From positions 1-49,045 of the forward strand of contig CAZLGO010000002.1 in the NCBI GenBank assembly GCA_964559295.1: a stretch of 49,045 nucleotides of DNA, read 5' to 3'. Source of the stretch: CAZLGO01 sp964559295 (GTDB taxonomy: Archaea; Methanobacteriota; Methanobacteria; Methanobacteriales; Methanobacteriaceae). The notes below the pieces were generated by a model. That model was not told the DNA's origin. It did no database searches and saw nothing but the letters and a program-made list of their open reading frames with translations. How positions within the stretch are numbered: the first letter of the stretch is position 1; every line of letters starts with the position of its first letter. Positions 16,442 to 23,943 of this stretch are shown here, piece by piece. The position numbers and the translations under genes were made by a program.

Positions 16442-17497
16442 CTAACTAGTTTTTAAAGATTCAAATGCATTTTCCCATGCTTTTGATTTTGTTGGTGTGA
16501 AATTAACAGCAGTCCGCTTAACCTTTATAGCATCGACAGGGCATGCTTTCTCACATGCTCCACAATATATACAGAATCTTTCGTCTTTGTAGAGTTTTGG
16601 AACTTTCTCACCAGGTTTAGATGGTTGAGGGAAAGACAAAACATTACATGGACATGCTAAAACACATGTTTCACAGCCTTGGCAAATATCATCTTCATGG
16701 GTTAACTCACCTTCGAAGGGCTTTATGACAGCTGCTGCGTCTTTTGGACAGATCTCTTGGCACCATCCACAATTTACACATAACTCATCGTCTATTACTG
16801 CTTTTCCCTTAAGTTCAGACTCTTCTATCTCGTATTCACCATATGAACATATTCTACAGACAGCTTTTATGGCATCTTCTGGACAAACCCTCTTACATAC
16901 AAGACAATAAACACATTTGTTCTCATCTACAACGATGTCAGATGCCACTTCTGGATCCGCTGAGGTTGGTTCAATCCAATCTACGCATATAGCTTCAGCA
17001 GGACACATTTCTTCGCAGATTCCACAATAGATGCATTTATCTTTGTCTATTTCAATTTCACCAGTTACAAGGTCTGGTCTTTCTGGTAACTCCCTTACAA
17101 CAGTTATTGCAGATGGTGGACAAGCTATCTCACAGGCTCCACAATAGACACAAAGATTATCATCGATATCAGCAGATGCTATAAGACTTGGGTACGTGTC
17201 CATTTCTTTTATTGATTCACCGTCGATTTTAAAGTCCAGTGCTCCGAAGGGACATATTGCACTACATATGCCACAAAGCGCACATTTTACTTCATCTATT
17301 TCTATTTTGGACGCTTCAACTTCGCCTCTTATTATTGCTCCAATTGGACCAAGTTCTATTGCTTCTGTGGGACACACTCTCTCACACAGCCCACAGCCAA
17401 CACAAAGATCGTCTGTAAAGGACAGGTCCCTTTTTTGTTCTGCTGGTCTTACCACAAGAATGTTTTTATCCTCAATACTCTTCGTTGTTGGTATCAT
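16442..17497 (-). CDS. fwdF: Polyferredoxin subunit F of formylmethanofuran dehydrogenase
   Basis: This 351-residue protein has eight CxxCxxCxxxCP motifs spread along its length, from CVGCGLCERVCP near residue 32 to CIYCGACEKACP near the C-terminus. It should therefore hold eight [4Fe-4S] clusters forming the electron wire of the Fwd complex, as in the known structure of the tungsten enzyme. The ATG at 17497 has GGAGGT six bases upstream and overlaps the end of fwdH by 26 bp, so the two are probably co-translated. Confidence 0.93.
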   Translation of the reverse strand: MIPTTKSIEDKNILVVRPAEQKRDLSFTDDLCVGCGLCERVCPTEAIELGPIGAIIRGEVEASKIEIDEVKCALCGICSAICPFGALDFKIDGESIKEMDTYPSLIASADIDDNLCVYCGACEIACPPSAITVVRELPERPDLVTGEIEIDKDKCIYCGICEEMCPAEAICVDWIEPTSADPEVASDIVVDENKCVYCLVCKRVCPEDAIKAVCRICSYGEYEIEESELKGKAVIDDELCVNCGWCQEICPKDAAAVIKPFEGELTHEDDICQGCETCVLACPCNVLSFPQPSKPGEKVPKLYKDERFCIYCGACEKACPVDAIKVKRTAVNFTPTKSKAWENAFESLKTS

Positions 17498-17948
17498 CTT
17501 CTACCTCCAAAATTTCTATAGAATTGGTTGGACATCCCACTTCACATATACGACATCCACAACACCAATTAGAATCTATCTGCGCCTTAAGATCGACTAA
17601 TGCCACAGCCTTCATAAGACACGTATCTACACACATTCCACAGCCAATACAGGTATCTCTTACACTTGCCCTAAATTTCCTATCAAGGAGGGTTTTTATT
17701 ATGATCCTTGTTGTATCTGTATCTCTTGTAAGGGCATGAGTTAACTTCAGGAAATCCTCTGGACAAAGATTGATTATAACCTCTGCGACCTCAATCGAGT
17801 TCCATGAGAGATTTCTCCCGTTAAGATAGTGCGATACTGTAGATCTGTTTATTTTAAGTGATTCTGCTATCTCTTTTTGAAGATACCCCTCTTCTCTTAG
17901 TCTCGCTGCTGCTAAATAGTTTAATCCTGAGACAACATGCTTTGGCAT
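17472..17948 (-). CDS. fwdH: HTH-ferredoxin protein heading the fwd operon (FwdH)
   Basis: This 158-residue protein has two parts. Residues about 19-45 (LREEGYLQKEIAESLKINRS, then TVSHYLNGR) form a clear helix-turn-helix. Residues 100-110 (CIGCGMCVDTC) and 129-139 (CCGCRICEVGC) are two [4Fe-4S] motifs. Position and ferredoxin part match fwdH of the tungsten operon. The HTH suggests an Fe-S-sensing regulator of its own operon, which is inference. I chose the ATG at 17948 because GGTGAGT precedes it; an upstream reading adds 13 residues across the candidate operator. It overlaps fwdF by 26 bp. Confidence 0.85.
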   Translation of the reverse strand: MPKHVVSGLNYLAAARLREEGYLQKEIAESLKINRSTVSHYLNGRNLSWNSIEVAEVIINLCPEDFLKLTHALTRDTDTTRIIIKTLLDRKFRASVRDTCIGCGMCVDTCLMKAVALVDLKAQIDSNWCCGCRICEVGCPTNSIEILEVEDDTNNEEY

Positions 17949-17957
17949 CAACTCACC

Positions 17958-17976
17958 ATGTGTGCTAATTACACAT
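17958..17976. promoter_or_regulatory. Candidate operator dyad upstream of fwdH
   Basis: ATGTGT-N7-ACACAT is a perfect six-base inverted repeat, between the fwd TATA box and the fwdH start codon and about centred on the expected transcription start. A second copy with the same N7 spacing lies at 18036-18054. The binding protein is unknown; FwdH itself is the obvious candidate. Confidence 0.6.
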
Positions 17977-17986
17977 AAAATTATCA

Positions 17987-17998
17987 CTTTATATATAG
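17987..17998 (-). promoter_or_regulatory. TATA box of the fwd operon
   Basis: CTATATATAAAG on the minus strand lies about 45 bp before the fwdH start, placing a transcription start near 17967 and leaving a short leader with GGTGAGT. Confidence 0.65.
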
Positions 17999-18024
17999 AT
18001 TCCTACTTAAATCAATGGGAAATC

Positions 18025-18034
18025 TTTATATATA
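18025..18034 (+). promoter_or_regulatory. TATA box of truD
   Basis: TTTATATATA is centred about 28 bp upstream of the truD ATG. The expected transcription start is therefore at or a few bases before the start codon, giving a leaderless or nearly leaderless mRNA. This fits the weak ribosome binding site. Confidence 0.6.
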
Positions 18035-18035
18035 A

Positions 18036-18054
18036 GTGTGTGGGAAAAACACAT
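18036..18054. promoter_or_regulatory. Second candidate operator dyad, before truD
   Basis: GTGTGT-N7-ACACAT matches the perfect dyad at 17958-17976 at 11 of 12 arm positions, with equal spacing. It lies between the truD TATA box and start codon. Confidence 0.55.
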
Positions 18055-18057
18055 GAA

Positions 18058-19308
18058 ATGATAAATGCCAAAACATATGTAACCAACAACGGAATCGGCG
18101 GCACCATAAGATCAAAATATGAGGATTTTTACGTTGAAGAAATACCAAAGACTCTACCAACTGGAACAGGACAGAATACCTGGTTCTTGATCGAAAAGGT
18201 TGGAAGAGATACTTTGGATGTTGTCTTGGATGTAGCAAGAAGGCTTCACATAAGCAGGAAAAGAATGGGATTTGCTGGAATGAAGGATAAAAGAGCTATT
18301 ACAAGGCAATGGCTCTGTGTAAGTAACTTTAATCCTGAAATGATAAAGAATCTTGAGAATAAGCTATACAAAGTTAAGATATTAAAGATAATGCAAAACG
18401 AGAAGAAGTTAAGAATAGGACAGGCGAAGGGCAACAGGTTTAGGATCCTAATAAGAGATACAAAGGATCCTGAGGCTGATCCTGAAGTTGCAAACAAAAT
18501 CCTAAAACAATTAAGCAAGATGGGTGTTCCAAACTATTATGGATGGCAAAGATTTGGTAAAACACGCCCAAATACTCATTTGGTTGGGAAAGCTATCATA
18601 AAAGGTAAGTTGAAGGAAGCTGTGGATCTTTATATTGGAAATCCATATGAAGGTGAACCAACTGATATAAAGACCGCAAGAGAGCTTTATGATGAAGGTT
18701 ATATCCAAAAATCCTATGAATGTATGCCAAAGAGAATGAGATTTGAGAGAATGATGCTTGGGGTTTTGATAAAAGAGCTTAACAAAAAGGGCAGATTAGA
18801 TGAAAGTTCCTACAGATTAGCCATAGAGAGTCTACCAAAACCTCTAAAGCGAATGTTTGTACATGCCTACCAATCTTTTTTGTTTAACAAAGCTGTAAGC
18901 CATAGAGCGAAGTTTGGAATTGACAGGTATGTTGAAGGAGACATAATAATAGATAGGGATGAACACATAATACACGAAATCAAAAAAGATGAGATTGATA
19001 AGCTGATAAAAAGCTTCAAAGCACATCCCACAGCACCACTTTTTGGAAGTAAGGTCCCATTAGCAGACGGTAAAATTGGAGAGATTGAAAAAGATATACT
19101 AAAAGATGAGGATCTAAAACTAAAGGATTTTGAATGCGTTAAGATACCGAAACTTGGAAGCCATGGGTTAAGAAGAGCTATCAGATTTAAAATATGGGAT
19201 GAATCAGCGGAATATACAGACGATGGGGTTTTAGTTAAGTTTGCGATTCCAAAAGGCTGTTATGCAACCGCTGTTTTGCGAGAGATCATGAAAAATGAGG
19301 TTGTTTAA
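18058..19308 (+). CDS. truD: tRNA pseudouridine(13) synthase TruD
   Basis: This 416-residue protein has the TruD signature GFAGMKDKRAITRQW, where the aspartate in KDK is catalytic, the RKR stretch just before it, and the later block NYYGWQRFGKTRPNTHLVGKA in shortened form. It converts U13 of tRNA to pseudouridine. I start at the ATG at 18058, where the family-like N-terminus begins (MINAKTYVTNNGIGG) and just after the predicted transcription start. A longer reading runs through the promoter. Its stop is followed directly by the start of the DUF126 gene. Confidence 0.92.
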   Translation: MINAKTYVTNNGIGGTIRSKYEDFYVEEIPKTLPTGTGQNTWFLIEKVGRDTLDVVLDVARRLHISRKRMGFAGMKDKRAITRQWLCVSNFNPEMIKNLENKLYKVKILKIMQNEKKLRIGQAKGNRFRILIRDTKDPEADPEVANKILKQLSKMGVPNYYGWQRFGKTRPNTHLVGKAIIKGKLKEAVDLYIGNPYEGEPTDIKTARELYDEGYIQKSYECMPKRMRFERMMLGVLIKELNKKGRLDESSYRLAIESLPKPLKRMFVHAYQSFLFNKAVSHRAKFGIDRYVEGDIIIDRDEHIIHEIKKDEIDKLIKSFKAHPTAPLFGSKVPLADGKIGEIEKDILKDEDLKLKDFECVKIPKLGSHGLRRAIRFKIWDESAEYTDDGVLVKFAIPKGCYATAVLREIMKNEVV

Positions 19309-19716
19309 TTGAGAATCATAAAATGTAGAAAAATCTCAAAAGGACATGCTAAGGGTGAAGTTATTACAACAAAAGAATCTTTAAGTTTCTTAGGTGGTGT
19401 TGACCCTAAAACAGGTGTTGTTGTTGATGTAAGCCATGAACTCCATGGCAAAAACATAAGTGGAAAGATTCTGGTTATGCCTTCTGGAAAGGGATCAACG
19501 GTTGGATCTTACGTCTTATACCAAATGACCAAAAACAAAAAAGCTCCTAAAGCAATAATATCCATAAAAGCAGAACCAATTATCGCAACAGGTGCTATAA
19601 TGGCAGGTATACCACTTGTTGACCATCCTGAAGCAGATATTTTAAATATATTAAAGGAGAAAGATGTAGTTGAAGTCAATGCTGATCGTGGTTTTATAAA
19701 ACTGATAGATAATTAA
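19309..19716 (+). CDS. Mevalonate-5-phosphate dehydratase small subunit (DUF126)
   Basis: This 135-residue aconitase-X swivel-domain protein has the conserved segments GEVITTKESLSFLGGVDPKTG, LVMPSGKGSTVGSYVLYQ and a C-terminal IPLVDHPEADIL. With a large subunit it dehydrates mevalonate 5-phosphate to trans-anhydromevalonate 5-phosphate in the modified archaeal mevalonate pathway for isoprenoid lipids. The large subunit is not in this window. Translation starts at a TTG immediately after the truD TAA, behind GAGG, so it is coupled to truD. The 3' end overlaps the convergent membrane-protein gene by 4 bp. Confidence 0.85.
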   Translation: MRIIKCRKISKGHAKGEVITTKESLSFLGGVDPKTGVVVDVSHELHGKNISGKILVMPSGKGSTVGSYVLYQMTKNKKAPKAIISIKAEPIIATGAIMAGIPLVDHPEADILNILKEKDVVEVNADRGFIKLIDN

Positions 19717-20108
19717 TTCGTTTTTTGCTCGGCAACAGCAACTCCTAAGACCCCGCCTACAGCTCCAAGTACACCGCATATAAGCACTGCAATAACTGTA
19801 ATGAATACACCTATTATAATTCCAATTGTACTTATTATAATTCCTGCTTTTGCCAGTAAGAGTCCAACAATAGCACCGATGGCTCCCAATCCCATTAAAG
19901 ATAGGATTCCAATTATCAATCCACCGACGATTCCGGCTAAAGTTCCGTGTAAGGCACCATCTTTTGTTTCTGCGTTGATCAAATAAACAGTTACAAAACC
20001 ACCTGCTATTGGTCCTAAAAAGAATAGTGGAAATACAGCAAGAGCCAAAACAATGGTTAGAATTGCTGTTATTAATCCTCCAATTCCAACCGCTTTCCAG
20101 TCAATCAT
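19713..20108 (-). CDS. DUF5518-like small membrane protein
   Basis: This 131-residue protein is almost entirely hydrophobic, with about four membrane helices and many glycines (GGLITAILTIVLALAVFPLF, GGVLGVAVAEQ). The only polar stretch, INAETKDGALHGTLAGIVGG, lies between helices. Such DUF5518-like proteins are abundant in Methanobacteria and of unknown function. GGTGATG precedes the ATG. A relative lies at 43843-44292. Confidence 0.7.
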   Translation of the reverse strand: MIDWKAVGIGGLITAILTIVLALAVFPLFFLGPIAGGFVTVYLINAETKDGALHGTLAGIVGGLIIGILSLMGLGAIGAIVGLLLAKAGIIISTIGIIIGVFITVIAVLICGVLGAVGGVLGVAVAEQKTN

Positions 20109-20192
20109 TTCATCACCTTTTTAAATTGTTTAATTTTTCTAAATAATAAAATTTGTCCATAAGTTCGGGAAAAATAGAATTTCGCATCATCT

Positions 20193-20954
20193 CTATTTTT
20201 TAAACTCTTGTTCTACATACTTCTTGGCTTCTTCATGAGATTTAGCAGCGAATTTCTCATATCGTTTATGGACATCTAAAATTTCTTTTAAGGCTTTATC
20301 AACCAATTTTTTGTTTTTCCAGCTTTTTAGAGCAAAAATAACCTTCTCTAAACATCCCTTTTTATAACTTATTTGGCTTAAAACATGAATTATCATTTCT
20401 CTTACTTTTCTGTCTGGATCATTTTGTAATTCCTCCAAGAGGGGCAGAATATCTTCTGGATGCGTTCTTCCTCTAAGCTCGATACCATGTACTATCATTC
20501 GCCTGATTTTCGGATCTTGGTGATGCAAAAATCTTCTTGCAAACTCCAGTGTAGGCTCTGGATTCTTCTGTCCCATCTGTTTTAATGTACCAACCACAGC
20601 ATTCCTAACAGAACGATGCTCATCACTTAATGCCATCTCAAACATTCCAAAAATTCTATCCGCATCTATTTTTCCAATTTCACCCAATGTATAAAGAGCT
20701 GTTTGTCTTATTTTTTCATTATCACTCTCAAACAAAGCTTTTGAAACATCCAGTACATCTTCCTTCAAATCTTTGCGGTCACGATAGAGCCTTCCCATAA
20801 TTAAATAGGCATTTTTTCTGATGTACGTATCGTCATCAGATGCGTATTTCTGGATATTTTCGCTTTTTCCATTCTTTAAATCGTTTTTTATCTCTTTTTC
20901 CATTTTTTTGACGAGTTTTTGTCTCTCTTCTTTTGGAAGATCGTAAAATCCCAT
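20193..20954 (-). CDS. HEAT-repeat protein
   Basis: This 253-residue, highly charged, helical protein is made of repeats of about 37 residues with the pattern ...IRQTALYTLGEIGK..., ...VRNAVVGTLKQMGQ..., ...IRRMIVHGIELRGR..., ...VREMIIHVLSQIS..., typical of HEAT repeats that bind proteins or, in DNA-alkylation-repeat relatives, DNA. The N-terminus (LPKEERQKLVKKMEKEIKN) is basic. No catalytic residue can be named. It lies 45 bp downstream of the PH-like membrane protein gene in the same direction. Confidence 0.75.
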   Translation of the reverse strand: MGFYDLPKEERQKLVKKMEKEIKNDLKNGKSENIQKYASDDDTYIRKNAYLIMGRLYRDRKDLKEDVLDVSKALFESDNEKIRQTALYTLGEIGKIDADRIFGMFEMALSDEHRSVRNAVVGTLKQMGQKNPEPTLEFARRFLHHQDPKIRRMIVHGIELRGRTHPEDILPLLEELQNDPDRKVREMIIHVLSQISYKKGCLEKVIFALKSWKNKKLVDKALKEILDVHKRYEKFAAKSHEEAKKYVEQEFKK

Positions 20955-20999
20955 TTTACTTCCCCATTCTGTCTTCTTTTTTGGCTAACTCTATTATTT

Positions 21000-21596
21000 T
21001 CATTTTTCTGAGGATTTCTCTAGTAGTTTCCTAATCCTGACCAATTCGTTAAGAATTTTCAAGTTAGTATCTTCTTCATAGGTTTCTACCGCTACTGGTC
21101 TCCTACCTCTGACAAATCCCATTATAAACTCTCTTAATTCCTCAAACTCTTCAATTCCCTCTATTTTTATTTCAGCCAAGCTCCCAAAACCTCCAGAAGG
21201 AGCTGAATATCCAGCAGTTTGGATTTTAAGCGACGCTATCCCAAGCATCCTTGAGATAGGGCCCTGATTGATATCAACATTGGTTATTCTGTTGTAAGGC
21301 ACAACTCCTGTTTTTTTAAACCATACACCTCTTCTCCATATTATCTCATCTTCAGTAAGTTTGTAAAGCATGCTGTTATAGTATTTTGGAATCCAGTAGA
21401 TTATGAAAATCAAAATGGCCAGAATTGGTATTAAAAAGCCAATAATAATCATAAATGGAGCAAAAAGCAATATAGGAAGGTACCATGTTAAAATACCAAA
21501 AAGAATTGTTAAGATCAAATATATGAAATAAAGCTTCCTAAATTGTTCGGCTGGCTTAAATTCTCCGTCAATTTTTATTTTAGGAGTTTTCTTCAT
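21000..21596 (-). CDS. Membrane protein with bacterial PH-like (DUF304) domain
   Basis: This protein of about 198 residues has two adjacent membrane helices (LYFIYLILTILFGILTWYLP and a second) and then a bacterial PH-like domain with the pattern LTEDEIIWRRGVWFKKTGVVPYNRI, TNVDINQGPISRMLGIASL and KIQTAG. That is the DUF304/YdbT pattern. The function is unknown. I start at the ATG at 21596, preceded by GGTGAT, which overlaps the stop of the upstream methyltransferase-like gene. The two are likely co-transcribed. Confidence 0.8.
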   Translation of the reverse strand: MKKTPKIKIDGEFKPAEQFRKLYFIYLILTILFGILTWYLPILLFAPFMIIIGFLIPILAILIFIIYWIPKYYNSMLYKLTEDEIIWRRGVWFKKTGVVPYNRITNVDINQGPISRMLGIASLKIQTAGYSAPSGGFGSLAEIKIEGIEEFEELREFIMGFVRGRRPVAVETYEEDTNLKILNELVRIRKLLEKSSEK

Positions 21597-21601
21597 GTTT
21601 A

Positions 21602-22117
21602 TCACCTTCTAATATGTTTTTTTGGGTAGGGAATAAATAAAGGCACTTTTTGTTTATATTGTAGGTACTCATCCCCAAATCTTTCGTAAAGTTCTTTTTC
21701 TTCCCATTTTGCCACAAAGTAGAAAAGAATCATGAAAAGAAAAGTCATGACCAGAAGGAATGTAAATAAAAAGATGAAAAACCACCCTAAAAATAGCAAA
21801 ATTGATCCTAAATACACTGGGTTTCTTGTATAAGCATAGATTCCTGTTGTAATTAGTTTGCTCTCTGCTTTTGATTTATATAACTCTCCACCAAAAGCTC
21901 TTTCTATTTTAAGAGTTTTAAGAGCGCTAACTAAAATGAAGAACCCCGAAGCCAATAGAATCATGCCTATCATCATTCCCCAAAAGCAAGAAAAGGGAAA
22001 ATACCAAGGTAAATTGAGAAAAACCGTAATAGCAATGGAAATCAAAAAGAAAAGTGTAAAGAACACTATTAATAATAACCAAACTGGTGGCTGCTTTCTT
22101 TCTTTTTTGGTTTTCAT
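21602..22117 (-). CDS. Isoprenylcysteine methyltransferase-type membrane protein
   Basis: This protein of about 171 residues has four or five membrane helices and the C-terminal motif of the ICMT/PEMT family: GIYAYTRNPVYLGSILLFLGW followed by EEKELYERFGDEYLQYK and VPLFIPYP. Family members bind S-adenosylmethionine and methylate lipids or prenylated cysteine; an archaeal substrate is unknown. GGTGA precedes the ATG at 22117. It heads a minus-strand group with the PH-like and HEAT genes. Confidence 0.8.
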   Translation of the reverse strand: MKTKKERKQPPVWLLLIVFFTLFFLISIAITVFLNLPWYFPFSCFWGMMIGMILLASGFFILVSALKTLKIERAFGGELYKSKAESKLITTGIYAYTRNPVYLGSILLFLGWFFIFLFTFLLVMTFLFMILFYFVAKWEEKELYERFGDEYLQYKQKVPLFIPYPKKHIRR

Positions 22118-22135
22118 TTTGGTCACCTACTATAT

Positions 22136-22906
22136 TCATGAGAGGAAAAATGGTGGTTCCTGTGCTAATGACTTCAGGAGATTTTCGGCTGCTTTTTCTT
22201 GTTTCGATTTACCACTCACAGCCAGCCAGACGCTACCTTCTGCTCCGCAAACTCCACCAGCCGCAACCAACTCTGCAGATACACCAGTCAACAACTTAAG
22301 GGCGTCAATTTCAGTAAATACCTGACCTGGTACAGGAAGGAAACGTGGACCATGCACCCCAGGTACATTCAATTTTCTTGCCAAGGCATCAAGGTCACCA
22401 GAAATGCGTTTTTCCAGTCCAATGGGCAAAATCAACCGTACTCGGCGGCCAACTACAGCCTGCAGCGCTACTGCGATTGTTCCTCCTTTAGGATGACCAA
22501 TATAAATAGCTGCCCGTTTTCGATTTAGATCGAGAGCGTTTGCACCCTTCAGGATAACGTCGCCTTCTTTAAGGTCGTCTGCAACATCAAAAATCGTCTT
22601 GCCTTTCTGCCAAACCCCGTTGGAAATAATCACGTCACCAGGGAATTCGTTCTCATCTGGAAGCCTTCCTGTATCAGTTGTAGGGCGAGAAGGTGGAAGA
22701 GTGATACCACGAAAGAACAGACTTCGTTTGAAGCTTTTTGCGGCTCCAATAGTCAAAAATATTTCCTCAGCTACGTAGCCGTTTGTTGTACCTGCTACAA
22801 TCACAAGAGTCCCACGCTTAAGGACTTTTTGTATTTCAGGATGCATTGCCATTGCCTTGCCAATTAAACGCTTCCCTGCTGCCGGTGTAATAACAAACTG
22901 TCTCAT
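22136..22906 (-). CDS. Conserved protein of unknown function, unusual composition
   Basis: This 256-residue protein begins MRQFVITPAAGKRLIGKAM and contains Gly-rich segments such as VIVAGTTNGYVAEEIF, GDVIISNGVW, EGDVILKGANALDL and IYIGHPKGGTIAVALQAVVG. I do not recognise a named family; the glycine loops suggest nucleotide or phosphate binding but no motif is decisive. The base and codon use (CGC, CTG, GCC) is visibly richer in G+C than its neighbours, suggesting recent transfer. The ATG at 22906 has GGGAG about nine bases upstream. Confidence 0.7.
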   Translation of the reverse strand: MRQFVITPAAGKRLIGKAMAMHPEIQKVLKRGTLVIVAGTTNGYVAEEIFLTIGAAKSFKRSLFFRGITLPPSRPTTDTGRLPDENEFPGDVIISNGVWQKGKTIFDVADDLKEGDVILKGANALDLNRKRAAIYIGHPKGGTIAVALQAVVGRRVRLILPIGLEKRISGDLDALARKLNVPGVHGPRFLPVPGQVFTEIDALKLLTGVSAELVAAGGVCGAEGSVWLAVSGKSKQEKAAENLLKSLAQEPPFFLS

Positions 22907-23006
22907 GCTACGAATCTCCCTTAATCCATTCACCTGCTTTAGAGTATTCTAATTAACGATCGTGAATACCTTGTCAACTCAAGTCGGTTGTTGAACAACG
23001 ACCTAT

Positions 23007-23600
23007 TCATAAGTTTTTACCAAGGTTATAGGCTTTTTTTAAATTCTCTTTTCTGAAAGAATCATCTTGTGGCATCATACCTCCTAAAATTTCCATTATC
23101 GCTTCTTTCACACCTATACCAACCAGCCTATCATCCAACATGATACGACGCATGCTCTCTGCAATGCCAATTTTCTCGAGATGATCGGCGGTGTGACCTG
23201 CTGAACAGATTACAACCGCCTTTTTTATAGCAATCTTCGTCTGCCTTTGTCCATCTTTATCATAGTAATAGGCATATCCGTATGTCAAAACCCTGTCAAA
23301 CCAGCCTTTAAGTTTTGCAGGACAATCGCTCCACCACACCGGGTAAATAAAGGCCAGAACATCTGCCCTATCGATTTTTTCTTGTTCTTTGACAACATCA
23401 TTTGGTAGTGGCGCATCAGGATCAAGGCCAGTTTCTCTATGATACTGTTCAGAGTCCATTTCTGATTTGAATCCCATCTTGTATAGATCACCGATCTCGA
23501 AAGTATGTCCAACTTTCCGAAGACCTCGTGTGAACGCATGCAAAACCTCTCTGCTAAAGGACATTTTGCTTGGATGAGCAAAAAGAATATACACGTGCAT
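23007..23600 (-). CDS. NQO1-type NAD(P)H:quinone oxidoreductase/flavodoxin-fold protein
   Basis: This 197-residue protein begins MHVYILFAHPSKMSFSREVL and carries VLAFIYPVWWSDCPAKLKGWFDRV, the hallmark of the flavodoxin-like NQO1/MdaB family that binds FAD or FMN and transfers two electrons to quinone-like acceptors. The ATG at 23600 is preceded by GGAG; earlier in-frame codons do not fit the family start. It lies about 100 bp from the compositionally distinct gene at 22136, in the same direction. The natural acceptor in a methanogen is unknown. Confidence 0.87.
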   Translation of the reverse strand: MHVYILFAHPSKMSFSREVLHAFTRGLRKVGHTFEIGDLYKMGFKSEMDSEQYHRETGLDPDAPLPNDVVKEQEKIDRADVLAFIYPVWWSDCPAKLKGWFDRVLTYGYAYYYDKDGQRQTKIAIKKAVVICSAGHTADHLEKIGIAESMRRIMLDDRLVGIGVKEAIMEILGGMMPQDDSFRKENLKKAYNLGKNL

Positions 23601-23645
23601 ATAACCTACTCCATAAAAATATCTTCGAACATTTAAGTTTTGCAT

Positions 23646-23943
23646 TGTTTTTTAAGATGTGATACATTAACAGGTTGGATATAGGATCTTATCCTACGAA
23701 ACGAAGAAAGACAGCACTAAGAGTTGCGAAAGAATGTCTATTTTGGTCATTTTTATTCTCTTATCTTTATTTTCTTTTTTAGTCATTTTAACAGAAGTTA
23801 TATTTTCCTAATCTACTAAATAAATTGTTGATTTTATCAAAAAGATATTAATCTCCTCTAATTTTGCTATAACCCATTTAATGTCTCTATTTTTTTAAAT
23901 TCTTCAATAATCTTTAAAGAAAACAAATCGAATTTGCAATTTT
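23646..23943. other. AT-rich intergenic region without recognised features
   Basis: No open frame with protein-like composition, repeat or RNA gene is seen. It separates the flavoprotein promoter side from the 3' end of gap. T-rich runs near 23755-23780 could end transcripts. Confidence 0.5.

Noticed and set aside
17949..17987. Longer start for fwdH
   Set aside because: It would place coding sequence over the dyad and expected transcription start. The ATG at 17948 has a GGTGAGT site.
17962..18057. Longer start for truD
   Set aside because: The extra 32 codons run through two TATA boxes and encode residues unlike the family. The TATA position fits a start at 18058.
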